Notes: generated from the letters alone by a model not told the origin. Numbered from the stretch's first letter, positions 8,759 to 16,874 are shown. The stretch is DNA of 17,983 bases from Pseudomonadota bacterium (GCA_963205525.1 CAUJJP010000195.1:1-17983), one strand, 5' to 3'. Numbers and translations: made by a program.

Positions 8759-9463
8759 TCACAGCCCCAGATAGGCTTCCTTCACCCGCGGGTCGGCCAG
8801 CAGTTCGGCGCCGCTGCCTTCGAGCACGATGCGGCCGTTCTCCAGCACGCAGGCACGGTCGGCCAGTTGCAGCGAGGCGGCCACGTTCTGCTCCACGAGC
8901 AGGATGGTCATGCCCTGCGCGTGCAGCTCGCGGATGGTGCGGAAGACTTCGCCCACCAGCGCCGGCGACAGGCCCAGCGAGGGCTCGTCGAACATGATCA
9001 GGCGCGGCGCCCCCATCAGGCAGCGGCCGATCGCCAGCATCTGCTGCTCGCCGCCGGACAAGGTGCCCGCCGCCTGCCCGGCGCGCTCGCGCAGGCGCGG
9101 GAACATCTCGAACACGCGCTCCAGGTTGGCCGCCGCCAGCGCGCGTGCGCGCGGCAGCATGGCGCCGACCTGCAGGTTCTCGACCACGCTCATGGTCGGG
9201 AAGACCTGGCGCCCCTCGGCGACCTGGCCGACGCCGAGGTCGCAGACCTTGTGGCTGCCCAGGCCTGCGATCTGGTGGCCGTCGAATCTGATGGTGCCGC
9301 TGCGCGGCTTCAGGATGCCGCCGACGGTGCGGATGAGCGAGGTCTTGCCGGCGCCGTTGGCGCCCACCAGCGCCACCACCTGGCCGGGGCCGACGCTCAG
9401 GCCGACGCCGTCCAGCGCCTGCGCGTCGCCGTAGAACACCGAGAGGTCGCGGATTTCGAGCAT
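8759..9463 (-). CDS. livF: Branched-chain amino acid-type ABC transporter ATP-binding protein LivF
   Basis: The product is 234 aa, the standard LivF length. Walker A is GANGAGKT (34-41), the ABC signature LSGGEQQMLAIGR starts at 135, Walker B is RLIMFDEPSLGLSP (from 154) and the H-loop region is LLVEQNVAASL, with Gln in place of the usual His as is common in LivF. VAEGRQVFPTMSVVENL before the signature is also typical of LivF. It pairs with LivG to drive uptake by the LivH/LivM channel at the inner membrane. It is the last gene of the minus-strand liv operon, starting 47 bases after livG. No strong ribosome site precedes the ATG. The substrate need not be leucine: in betaproteobacteria this family also carries amides, aromatic acids and other compounds. 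Confidence 0.95.
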   Translation of the reverse strand: MLEIRDLSVFYGDAQALDGVGLSVGPGQVVALVGANGAGKTSLIRTVGGILKPRSGTIRFDGHQIAGLGSHKVCDLGVGQVAEGRQVFPTMSVVENLQVGAMLPRARALAAANLERVFEMFPRLRERAGQAAGTLSGGEQQMLAIGRCLMGAPRLIMFDEPSLGLSPALVGEVFRTIRELHAQGMTILLVEQNVAASLQLADRACVLENGRIVLEGSGAELLADPRVKEAYLGL

Positions 9464-9510
9464 CGTTCGCCGATCGTTCGCTGCGCGGTCAGTGCGTGGC
9501 CGGTAATCGC

Positions 9511-10243
<733 letters not shown>

Positions 10244-10254
<11 letters not shown>

Positions 10255-11239
10255 CGTCGCCTCCCGCATCGCGGCGCCGGAAGCCGAAGCGGCGCGCGAT
10301 CACCGGCCAGATGCCGTGCGGCATGAACATGATCGCCAGCCCGAGCGCGAGCCCGTACAGGATCTGCTTGACGCCCGGGATCTCGTAGCCCGACAGGGTG
10401 AGCAGCTCGTTGATGCCCTCCGACAGCACGGTGAGCACCGCCGCCCCCAGCACCGGCCCGAACAGCGTGCCCACGCCGCCGATGATGGGCGCGAGGATGA
10501 TCTCGATCGAGCGCCCCATGCTGAAGATCTGCTCGGGGAACAGGTTGTTGTAATAGAAGGCGAAGAAGACACCGGCCAGCGCCGTCATGGCGGCCGAGAT
10601 CTGGATCGCGAACATCTTGTAGCGGAAGGTGTCGACCCCGGCGGCGCGCGCCGCCTCCTCATTGTCGCGGATGGCGCGGAAGTAAAAGCCCAGCCGTCCG
10701 CGCAGCAGCCAGGCCGAGAGCGCGAAACCGGCCACCGCCAGCGCCAGCGCGAGGTAATAGAACATCAGCGGGTGGCCGCGCAGGTTGACGAGGTCGAAGC
10801 GGTCCTGCTGCACCACCTTGAGGAAGAAGCCGCCCGAGGCCCCGACCCAGCCGAAGTGGTCGAAGCCGATGCGCGTGAACTCCGCGAAGGCGATCGTCAG
10901 CAGCGCGAAGTAGGTGCCGCCGATGCCGAAGCGAAACGCCAGCCAGCCGATCACCGACGCCGCCAGCACGCACACCACCACCGCCGCCAGCATGCCCAGC
11001 CAGGGGATGACGCCGAAGTGCTGGTACAGCGCCGCCGCGGTGTAGGCCCCGAGGCCCACGTAGAGGGCGTGGCCGAGCGAGAGCTGGCCGCAAAAGCCCA
11101 TCATGATGTTCCAGGCCTGGCCGACGAAGGCGAAGTACAGGATCAGGATGAGCACCGACAGCAGGTAGCGGTCGAGCATGGGCGGCAGCACCAGCAGCAG
11201 CGCCAGCAGGACGGTCAGGGCGACGCGCGAGCGGTCCAT
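10244..11239 (-). CDS. livM: Branched-chain amino acid-type ABC transporter permease LivM
   Basis: The product is 331 aa and strongly hydrophobic, with about 9-10 likely membrane helices. LivM markers are YFAFVGQAWNIMMGFCGQLSLGHALYVGLGAYTAA near the N-terminus, GGTYFALLTIAFAEF, the cytoplasmic coupling loop FRAIRDNEEAARAAGVDTFRYKMFAIQISA, and the late IIGGVGTLFGPVLGAAVL. It forms the inner-membrane channel together with LivH. The ATG lies 11 bases after the livH stop and has only a weak ribosome site, so coupling to livH is likely. The C-terminus ends in a basic tail and overlaps the livG start. Nothing looks broken. Confidence 0.95.
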
Positions 11240-11250
11240 CGGCTGCCGGC

Positions 11251-12114
11251 TCACTTCCTGAACAGGCCTTGCGGCCGCAAGGCGAGCACCGCGATGAGCA
11301 GGGCGAAGGACAGCATGCTCTTGGCCGAGGGCGTGATGAGCAGCCCGGCCACCGACTCCGAGACCCCGATCAGCACCCCGCCCGCGAGCGCGCCGACCAT
11401 GGACCCGAGGCCGCCGATGATGACGATCACGAAGGCGAGCAGGGTGTAGGCCGGGCCGGAGACCGGCGTCACGTCCACCAGCAGCGACAGCAGGCAGCCG
11501 GCGACGCCGACGCAGGCGGTCCCGAGGCCGAAGGTCAGCGCGTACAGGTGCTTGACGTCCAGGCCTACCACCTGCGCGCCGAGCAGGTTGTCGGCGCAGG
11601 CGCGGATCGCGCGGCCGAACGAGGTGTAGCGGAAGATGGCGAACAGCAGGGCGCAGGCGGCGAGCGCCACAACGGCGCAGATGACGCGCACCTTGTCGAC
11701 CAGCAGCGGCCCGATCTGGTAGGAGTCGAGCGCGTAGTCGACCTGCACGCTGCGCGCATCGGGGCCGAAGGCGATCAGCAGGCCGTTCACCAGCACCAGC
11801 GCGACCGCCAGCAGGAGGATGAACTGCGAGTGCTCGGGGCGATCGATGAAGGGGTTCACGATCGCGCGCTGCAGCGCGTAGCCGATGCCGAAGAAGGCCA
11901 GCGCCACCGGCACCAGCAGCCACAGCGGGTCGATGCCGGCGATCGCGAAGCCGAACACGGCGGCGTACATGGCCACCGTCATCAGCTCGCCGTGCGCGAA
12001 GTTGACGATGCGCACCACGCCGTAGATGACCGACAGGCCGAGCGCCATCAGCCCGTAGACCAGACCGGTCAGCAGGCCGCTGATGACGATGTTGACGACG
12101 GCGTCTATGGGCAC
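11251..12114 (-). CDS. livH: Branched-chain amino acid-type ABC transporter permease LivH
   Basis: The product is 287 aa with about eight membrane helices. The N-terminus NIVISGLLTGLVYGLMALGLSVIYGVVRIVNFAHGELMTVAMY is diagnostic of LivH. The coupling loop is FRYTSFGRAIRACADNLLGAQVVGLDVKHLYALTFGLG, and the end is VIVIIGGLGSMVGALAGGVLIG. The start is GTG, preceded by GGTGGAG about 8 bases upstream. That ribosome site partly lies in the 3' arm of an 8-bp hairpin (12126-12146), which may lower LivH synthesis relative to the binding protein encoded before it. It pairs with LivM to form the channel. Confidence 0.95.
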   Translation of the reverse strand: MPIDAVVNIVISGLLTGLVYGLMALGLSVIYGVVRIVNFAHGELMTVAMYAAVFGFAIAGIDPLWLLVPVALAFFGIGYALQRAIVNPFIDRPEHSQFILLLAVALVLVNGLLIAFGPDARSVQVDYALDSYQIGPLLVDKVRVICAVVALAACALLFAIFRYTSFGRAIRACADNLLGAQVVGLDVKHLYALTFGLGTACVGVAGCLLSLLVDVTPVSGPAYTLLAFVIVIIGGLGSMVGALAGGVLIGVSESVAGLLITPSAKSMLSFALLIAVLALRPQGLFRK

Positions 12115-12125
12115 GCGCTGGACTC

Positions 12126-12146
12126 CACCGGGGGCGCACCCCGGTG
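12126..12146 (-). promoter_or_regulatory. Intercistronic hairpin overlapping the livH ribosome site
   Basis: CACCGGGG (12126-12133) and CCCCGGTG (12139-12146) form a perfect 8-bp stem with a 5-nt loop, between the binding-protein stop and the livH GTG. In the minus-strand transcript the downstream arm ends in GGTG, which is also the first part of the livH Shine-Dalgarno GGTGGAG. Such hairpins commonly protect the mRNA of the abundant binding protein and reduce expression of the permease. Confidence 0.65.
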
Positions 12147-12166
12147 TGTGATGTTGGTTGCGGGGT

Positions 12167-13402
12167 TCAGCGCCGGGCCTGCCAGTCTGGCACCGGGAAC
12201 ACGGGCGTCATCTGCGCCGCATCCTTGGGCAGCACCACGGTCGGCTGGCCGTTGCGGTTCTGGATGCACGCGGACGCGATCTGCGTGTTCTGGCCCTTGG
12301 CGTCGAAGCGGATCGGGCCGCCGACCATCATGCGCTCGGCGATGTCGGTCTTGCGCACCGCTTCCGCGAGCACCGTGCCGTCGGCGCTGCCGGCGCGCTT
12401 GAAGGCGTCGGCGGCGATCATCATGGCCTCGAAGGTGAAGCCCACGTTCAGCGCGTGGAACATCAGCTTCTCCTTCGGGAACTGCTTGGCGAACGCCGCT
12501 TCCACGCGCTTGGTGAGTGCCGCGTTCGGGTTGAACCAGGGCACGTTGGAGATCGCGTAGTCGGAGTACTTGTTGCCCAGCCCCTTGTAGAACTGCGCCT
12601 CGTACATGCCTGGCGAGCCGGGGCTGATGATGGCCTGCGGCGACCAGCGCTGCTTGACCAGCTCGCGCACCAGCAGGATGGCGTCGTTGAGCCGGCTCAC
12701 CAGCATGATGAAGTCGGCGTTCGTGGCCTTGGCCTTCGCCACCTCGACCGAGAGGTCGCGCGCCGCCGGGTCGTAGGAGATCGTCTCCACCACCTTGAAG
12801 GGCAGGAAGTCCAGCTTGGGCAGGATGCCCTTGACGCCGTTCGCCATCGAGGTGCCGAAGGTGTCGTTGACGTGCATGAACACCGCGCTGCGCGGCGCCG
12901 TGCTGGTGGCCTGGAACAGGTCGCGCATCAGGCCCAGGCCGTTGCGCAGCAGGTCGACCGCGGTCGGGAAGTTGCGCACCGTGTACTTGTAGCCCTGCTC
13001 GGTGATCTGCGGCGCGGCGGCGATGTTGACCACGAAGGGGATCTTGCGCTGCTCGGCGACCTGGGCGATGGCGGCCGCGGCGCCGGAATCGAAGGGGCCG
13101 ACCAGCAGCTGCGCGCCCTCGTTGATGAGCTTCTCGGCGCGCGACCGCGCGACCTCGACGTTGGTCTCGGTGTCGGCGTTCATGAGCTCGAGCTCGACGC
13201 CGTACATGTCGCGGATCAGCGCCGGCGCGATGTCGGCGCCGAGCTGGCAGGACTGGCCGATGAAGGCCTGCACCCCCGAGCGCGGCAGCAGCACCCCGAC
13301 CTTGAGCTTCTTGGCCTGCGCGCGCACGATGGCGGGTGCGGCCAGCGCGCTGCCGAAGACGGCCGCGGCGCGGTTGAAGTCGCGTCGATTGAACTTGTCC
13401 AT
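12167..13402 (-). CDS. Periplasmic substrate-binding protein of a Liv-type ABC transporter (type 1 periplasmic-binding fold), Tat-type signal
   Basis: The product is 411 aa. The N-terminus MDKFNRRDFNRAAAVFGSALAAPAIVRAQA has a twin arginine (R6-R7) and a hydrophobic core, with cleavage likely near residues 28-30, so export by Tat is likely. The mature protein reads KLKVGVLLPRSGVQAFIGQSCQLGADIA, ELMNADTETNVEVARSRAEKLINEGAQLLVGPFDSGAAAAI and KIPFVVNIAAAPQITEQGYKYTVR, typical of the LivJ/LivK-like fold. It captures the substrate in the periplasm for LivHMGF. The ligand cannot be read from sequence: this divergent family includes binders of branched-chain amino acids, amides and aromatic acids. 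The ATG has GGAG 5 bases upstream. It is the first gene of the operon, so the promoter lies in 13403-13649. Confidence 0.92.
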   Translation of the reverse strand: MDKFNRRDFNRAAAVFGSALAAPAIVRAQAKKLKVGVLLPRSGVQAFIGQSCQLGADIAPALIRDMYGVELELMNADTETNVEVARSRAEKLINEGAQLLVGPFDSGAAAAIAQVAEQRKIPFVVNIAAAPQITEQGYKYTVRNFPTAVDLLRNGLGLMRDLFQATSTAPRSAVFMHVNDTFGTSMANGVKGILPKLDFLPFKVVETISYDPAARDLSVEVAKAKATNADFIMLVSRLNDAILLVRELVKQRWSPQAIISPGSPGMYEAQFYKGLGNKYSDYAISNVPWFNPNAALTKRVEAAFAKQFPKEKLMFHALNVGFTFEAMMIAADAFKRAGSADGTVLAEAVRKTDIAERMMVGGPIRFDAKGQNTQIASACIQNRNGQPTVVLPKDAAQMTPVFPVPDWQARR

Positions 13403-13649
13403 GCTCACTCCAATGTTGGGGTTGGAAGGTGGCCACCGGTTGCGCGTTGGCGCCCTGGATCCGCAGCGGGCACACGGCCCGGCCTGACCACCTTGCGAGG
13501 CGTGTTTCAGGCTATCACGGCGACAGACCGCTTCGCGCCGCAGCGGGCTCAGGATTTCCCCAGTGACCGGCCGTGCACTTGCGCTGCCGCAAACCTTCAT
13601 GTCCGCGCCGCTGCATGTGTATGCGCGGCGTGGGCAAGGGCGTGCCGGA
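13403..13649. other. Leader region of the liv operon and 3' flank of apbE
   Basis: This 247-base gap carries the liv operon promoter (minus strand), but no convincing -35/-10 pair can be read in it. Notable are the 10-bp palindrome GGTGGCCACC at 13428-13437, 26 bases upstream of the binding-protein start, and a hairpin at 13606-13630 just past apbE. The first 90 bases after the apbE stop also contain an open continuation in another frame, discussed under findings. Confidence 0.6.
13606..13630 (-). terminator. Hairpin just downstream of apbE (candidate terminator)
   Basis: CGCCGC + GCAT (13606-13616, with one extra T) pairs with ATGC + GCGGCG (13621-13630) around the loop GTGT. This gives ten base pairs with a single bulge, about 20 bases past the apbE stop in its direction of transcription. 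A T run does not follow, so termination efficiency is uncertain. Confidence 0.45.
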
Positions 13650-14381
13650 TCAGGCGCCAGGCGCGCTCGCGGTCGGCGCGCAGGCGGCGAATCGCCCGCT
13701 GCCAAGCTCCACCAGAGCGTCTTCACGGCGCAGCAGCCACAGCGCGTCCAGGCCGTGCCGCTGCGCCAGCGCCCAGGGCCTGCCGTCGGCCTGGCTGCCG
13801 AGCGAGCGCAGTTCGCCGTCCAGCGCCAGCAGCGCATGCGCCACGCCGTGCCGGCGCAGGACCGCCGCCATGGCGTCGACCGCGTGGCCTTTGGCGATGC
13901 CGCACAGATCGACCTGCACCTGCGCATGCTTGCGCAGCCGGCCACGGCCGAGGTCGAGCTCCAGCGCCTGGCTGCTGTCCGGGCGCCGTGCCTGGCGCGC
14001 GGCGCGGATCGCTGCCGCGTCGGGTTCGGCGCGCGCGGCGCCGAAGCCCCAGGCGTCGACCAGATCGCCCAGCGCCGGATCGAAGGCGCCATCGCTCAGG
14101 CGGTGCATGTCGAGGGCGCTGCGCAGGACATGCAGCAAGTCCTGCGGCAGCGCCAGCCAAGTGCCAGGCGGTGCGCGATTGAGCCGGCACAGATCGCTGT
14201 CCGGCTTCCAGGGCGACATCTGGTCCTCCACGCGCGCCACCGCCGCCGCGAGCTCATCGGACAAGGCGGCCGGCCGGTCGACGGAATCGTCGCAGCTCAG
14301 CGCCCAGCGCGCACCCATCGCCGGGCCGCTGAGCTTCAGACGCGGCGGGCTCGGCACGGCCGGGACCACGGCCACGCCCAT
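13650..14381 (-). CDS. apbE: ApbE-like FAD:protein FMN transferase, C-terminally shortened
   Basis: The product is 243 aa; full-length ApbE proteins are normally about 300-350 aa. Recognisable parts are GPAMGARWAL (19-28), EDQMSPWKPDSDLCRLNRA (52-70), LSDGAFDPALGDLVDAWGFG (95-114), VDLCGIAKGHAVDAMAAVLRRHG (157-179) and LDGELRSLG (187-195). ApbE moves FMN from FAD onto a Thr/Ser of exported target proteins and depends on Mg. Here the sequence ends shortly after GRPWALAQ. The usual ATSGD...H...DP stretch and the later Asp/Thr metal ligands are missing. The gene may thus be truncated by deletion or frameshift, or be an inactive remnant. ATG 14381 overlaps the DUF2271 stop (TGATG), so both are translated together; TTG 14384 is another possible start. 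The neighbouring DUF2271 protein has a suitable acceptor motif. Family call firm, activity doubtful. Confidence 0.8.
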   Translation of the reverse strand: MGVAVVPAVPSPPRLKLSGPAMGARWALSCDDSVDRPAALSDELAAAVARVEDQMSPWKPDSDLCRLNRAPPGTWLALPQDLLHVLRSALDMHRLSDGAFDPALGDLVDAWGFGAARAEPDAAAIRAARQARRPDSSQALELDLGRGRLRKHAQVQVDLCGIAKGHAVDAMAAVLRRHGVAHALLALDGELRSLGSQADGRPWALAQRHGLDALWLLRREDALVELGSGRFAACAPTASAPGA

Positions 14382-14863
14382 CAACGCCCGCCCGCCTGCA
14401 GGACCAGCGCCCGCACGTAGCGACGGCCCGCCGCCGGCTTGCCCGCCGCCTGCAGGGACAGCGGCAGGCGCGCGTCGGCCGGGCTGTCGCGCAGATCCTC
14501 GACCGCCGCATCGACGCGGATCTCGTAGCCGGCGGCGAACTGCACATCGGCCAGATCCGCGCGCACCGTCAGCGTGCGTCCGGCGCCGACGCTGGCGCCG
14601 GTCACCCCCTGCAGGCGCTTGTCGTCACCCGCCGACAGGCGCTGCCAGTCCGCCAGGTGCTTGTGGTACTTGGCCTTGCCGCCCGCCACCCACAGCGTGC
14701 GCACGTAGCCGCCTGCGGGGTCGGTCAGGTAGACCGCCAGATAGGCGCCGTCGCCGACCGCATCGTTCAACTGCACCGACAGCGTGACGGGCCGGCTGTG
14801 CGCCAGCGTCGGCAGGACGATCGCACAGGCGGCGGCGATCGCGTTCAGCAGGGGTCTGGACAT
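14381..14863 (-). CDS. DUF2271 exported protein, predicted flavinylation target
   Basis: The product is 160 aa. An N-terminal signal peptide (about residues 1-23, ending TLAHS) indicates a periplasmic protein. The body reads VTLSVQLND, GAYLAVYLTDPAGGYVRTLWVAGGKAKYHKHLADWQRL, then LQGVTGASVGAGR and YEIRVDAAVEDLRDSP, matching the DUF2271 family. TGAS at 88-91 resembles the (S/T)GA(T/S) acceptor motif recognised by ApbE, so Ser91 is a plausible site for covalent FMN. DUF2271 genes are often found with apbE and PepSY genes. AGGA lies about 6 bases before the ATG, 68 bases after the preceding gene. The stop overlaps the apbE start. Role inferred: a periplasmic flavin-carrying electron shuttle or sensor partner of the membrane flavocytochrome; not proven. 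Confidence 0.85.
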   Translation of the reverse strand: MSRPLLNAIAAACAIVLPTLAHSRPVTLSVQLNDAVGDGAYLAVYLTDPAGGYVRTLWVAGGKAKYHKHLADWQRLSAGDDKRLQGVTGASVGAGRTLTVRADLADVQFAAGYEIRVDAAVEDLRDSPADARLPLSLQAAGKPAAGRRYVRALVLQAGGR

Positions 14864-14931
14864 GACGATCCTGCGGCAAGGGATGGGAGCGTCGAGAACG
14901 TCCGGGGCGTCGGAGGCGTCGGGCTGCGGGT

Positions 14932-15351
14932 TCAGACGCCGGACGGCGTGCCCGCGACCCAGCGCAGGCCCTTGCCCTGGCTGTAGTAGTAGTCGCCCTC
15001 GGGGCTGATCACGACCGCGCGCTGCGCCGCCAGGTCCGAGAAGTAGCGCCAGCCGTAGGCGCGCTCACCGGCCGCGGCAGCGTTGTCCACCACGTCCAGC
15101 GCCGCAGCGCCGGCCGCATCGCCGTGCGCCGCCGCGTGGCCGTGCGCATGCTTGAGCGGGTGCTTGCGGGCGTGTTCGTGCTTGTGCTCGTGCCGGTGAT
15201 CGGCCCGGCGTTGGTGGCCTTGCCCATCCTGCTGTGCGGTCAGCGGCTGCGCGCCCACGTGCCGGTGGGCGCGCTCGTCGGCGAGCGCGGGTGCGCTGGC
15301 GACGGCGGCGAGGGTGAGGGTGATGGCGGCAAGCTTGTGGATCGAGGTCAT
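14932..15351 (-). CDS. His-rich exported protein of unknown function
   Basis: The product is 139 aa. A clear signal peptide (MTSIHKLAAITLTLAAVASAPALA as a whole, cleavage near 24) is followed by a charged, His-rich stretch. Thirteen histidines lie between residues 29 and 76, including DHRHEHKHEH (51-60), which looks suited to binding Zn, Ni, Cu or Co ions in the periplasm. The C-terminal part is different: YGWRYFSDLAAQRAVVISPEGDYYYSQGKGLRWVAG, aromatic and compact, probably a small folded domain. I do not recognise a named family. AAGGAG lies 6 bases upstream of the ATG, and a four-box operator lies 64 bases upstream, so it seems to be the first gene of the unit with DUF2271 and apbE. A metal-binding accessory role is inferred from composition only. 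Confidence 0.75.
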   Translation of the reverse strand: MTSIHKLAAITLTLAAVASAPALADERAHRHVGAQPLTAQQDGQGHQRRADHRHEHKHEHARKHPLKHAHGHAAAHGDAAGAAALDVVDNAAAAGERAYGWRYFSDLAAQRAVVISPEGDYYYSQGKGLRWVAGTPSGV

Positions 15352-15375
15352 GGTGTGCTCCTTGTGCGGTCGATG

Positions 15376-15391
15376 CAGTCGTGATCGACTG
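15376..15391. promoter_or_regulatory. 6-bp inverted repeat in the leader of the His-rich gene
   Basis: CAGTCG (15376-15381) and CGACTG (15386-15391) are exact inverses around TGAT, 25 bases upstream of the His-rich gene start and downstream of the four-box operator. It could be a leader hairpin or a second protein-binding site. A further single GTTCAG lies at 15395-15400. Confidence 0.35.
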
Positions 15392-15414
15392 TGGGTTCAG
15401 TGTGCGGGTGGGCG

Positions 15415-15458
15415 GCTGAAGCGATGCTGAACGCCGCGTTCATCTGCGGTTCAGCGCA
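15415..15458. promoter_or_regulatory. Four-box operator, site 1 (OmpR/PmrA-type response regulator)
   Basis: Four successive 11-bp units lie here: GCTGAAGCGAT, GCTGAACGCCG, CGTTCATCTGC and GGTTCAGCGCA. The two GCTGAA boxes are direct repeats at 11-bp spacing, and the two GTTCA boxes are direct repeats at 11-bp spacing in the inverse sense. This is one helical turn, as bound by OmpR-family dimers. The site sits upstream of the His-rich/DUF2271/apbE unit and overlaps the last codons of the flavocytochrome gene. The same layout recurs at 16875-16918. Assignment to the regulator encoded at 17282 is inferred. Confidence 0.75.
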
Positions 15459-16827
15459 TCGCGAAGGACTCGCGGTGCACATGCCAGCCGCTGGCGGGGT
15501 GGGCGTCGAGCGCGTCGCCGAGTCCTTGCGGGCCGCAGAACCAGATGTCCAGCGGGCCGGGCAGCGTCTGCAGGTCCTGCGGCCGCAGGCGCTCGCCTCG
15601 GGCCTGGTCGTGCACCGTCAGGCGCACCGGCGGGTGCGCCTGCTCGCACAGCCGGCGCAATCGCGGCAGCAGCGGGTCGTGCGCGGCGTCGCGCGTGCAG
15701 TAGTGCATCGCGGTCGCGTCGACGGCATCGGTCGGCGGTGCGCTGAGGCCGCCCTGACGCGCCTCCAGCAAGGCCAGGAAGGGCGTCACGCCCACCCCGC
15801 CCGCGACCCAGACCTGGGTCCGTGCCCGGCTGCCGCGGGCATCGAAACGGCCGTAGGGGCCTTCGATCTGCACCACCTGCCCGACCCGCAGCTTCTCGTG
15901 CAGGCTGCGCGTGTAGTCGCCCAGCGGCTTGATGACCAGGCGCAGCAGCGCCTGCCCCTGCGCGGTCTGGCCCAGGCTGCCCGGGGCACTGGCGATGGTG
16001 AAGGGGTGGTGGCCTTCGCGGCGATGAAAGCGCGCGAACACGAACTGCCCGGCGCGGTGCCCGGGCCAGCTCGCGGGCAGGGCACACAACACCTCCAGCG
16101 GCGCGTCCGCGCCCTCGCCCAGCCGCTGCACGGCGTGGATGCGCGCCAGGTGGCGGCGCCGCAGGCCGATCCAGCCCGCGAGCGACCACAGCGCCGCCAG
16201 CGTGCCCAGGCCCAGCAGCAGCGCCTGCAGCATGCCCAGCGGCAAAGCCCACAGCGAGATCGGCGTCAACGCCAGGGTGTGGAAGACCAGCACCAGGTAC
16301 AGCAACGGCATCGCGCGGTGCAGCACGCGCCAGCGGCGGTAGGACAGCAGGCGCTGCAGGACGGTGAGCGCGATCATCGCCAGCAGCAGGTAGAAGGCCC
16401 ATTCGCCCAGGTCCTTGGCGAGGTCGCAGCCGTCGGCCAGCCAGGCGAGCACGGCTTCGCGCGGCGGCCGGCCGGCGCGGCCGAAGGCCTCGGCGATGAA
16501 GCCCCCGCCCTCTTTCGCCGCCCAGTGCACGATGGCGGTGATGCCGGCGCCCATGCCGGCCCACTTGTGCAGACGGTAGACCTGGTCCATGCCGCCCAGC
16601 GCCTGCTCCAGCAGCGGCAGGCGCAGCGCCAGCAGCATGATGAGCGACATCAGCCCCATGCTCCACAGCCCGGACAGGTACAGCGTGTGCTGGCGCAGCC
16701 GCCACCAGCCGCTGGCCGCGCCCTCGGCGTCGACCAGCGGCCAGATCCCCAGCTCAGGCGGGGCCACCGCCAGCCAGGCCAGCGTGATGAGGCCCAGCCA
16801 GCCCCAGAATGCAGTTCTCGTGCGCAT
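15451..16827 (-). CDS. Ferric reductase-like transmembrane flavocytochrome with FAD/NAD(P)H-binding domain
   Basis: The product is 458 aa from ATG 16827. The N-terminal half has about six membrane helices with histidines placed for heme b: His87 in RLHKW, His101 in IVHW, His170 in RVLHR and His183 in VFHT, the pattern of ferric reductase/NOX-type domains. The C-terminal half is a ferredoxin reductase-like module: FAD-binding HPFTIAS (274-280), GDYTRSLHEKL, EGPYGRF, nucleotide-binding VAGGVGVTPF (341-350) and the terminal WFCGPQGLG (429-437). It should carry electrons from cytoplasmic NAD(P)H through hemes across the inner membrane to a periplasmic acceptor such as metal ions or a flavoprotein. 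An upstream ATG (16860) adds 11 residues, but it leaves only 15 bases to the operator at 16875-16918, so 16827 is preferred. It is divergent from the PepSY/two-component genes. Confidence 0.92.
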   Translation of the reverse strand: MRTRTAFWGWLGLITLAWLAVAPPELGIWPLVDAEGAASGWWRLRQHTLYLSGLWSMGLMSLIMLLALRLPLLEQALGGMDQVYRLHKWAGMGAGITAIVHWAAKEGGGFIAEAFGRAGRPPREAVLAWLADGCDLAKDLGEWAFYLLLAMIALTVLQRLLSYRRWRVLHRAMPLLYLVLVFHTLALTPISLWALPLGMLQALLLGLGTLAALWSLAGWIGLRRRHLARIHAVQRLGEGADAPLEVLCALPASWPGHRAGQFVFARFHRREGHHPFTIASAPGSLGQTAQGQALLRLVIKPLGDYTRSLHEKLRVGQVVQIEGPYGRFDARGSRARTQVWVAGGVGVTPFLALLEARQGGLSAPPTDAVDATAMHYCTRDAAHDPLLPRLRRLCEQAHPPVRLTVHDQARGERLRPQDLQTLPGPLDIWFCGPQGLGDALDAHPASGWHVHRESFAMR

Positions 16828-16874
16828 GGTGTTCGTTTCCCGTGTTGCCTTGGCAGGCATTCTGGAAACCAGGT

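Noticed and set aside
10255..10269. ATG 10269 as the livG start
   Set aside because: The GGGAGG ribosome site lies between it and ATG 10254, which fits normal LivG N-termini better.
13667..14092. Minus-strand open frame joining DNA across apbE to the binding-protein gene
   Set aside because: It is the binding-protein frame running open upstream of its true start; the signal peptide and GGAG site place the start at 13402.
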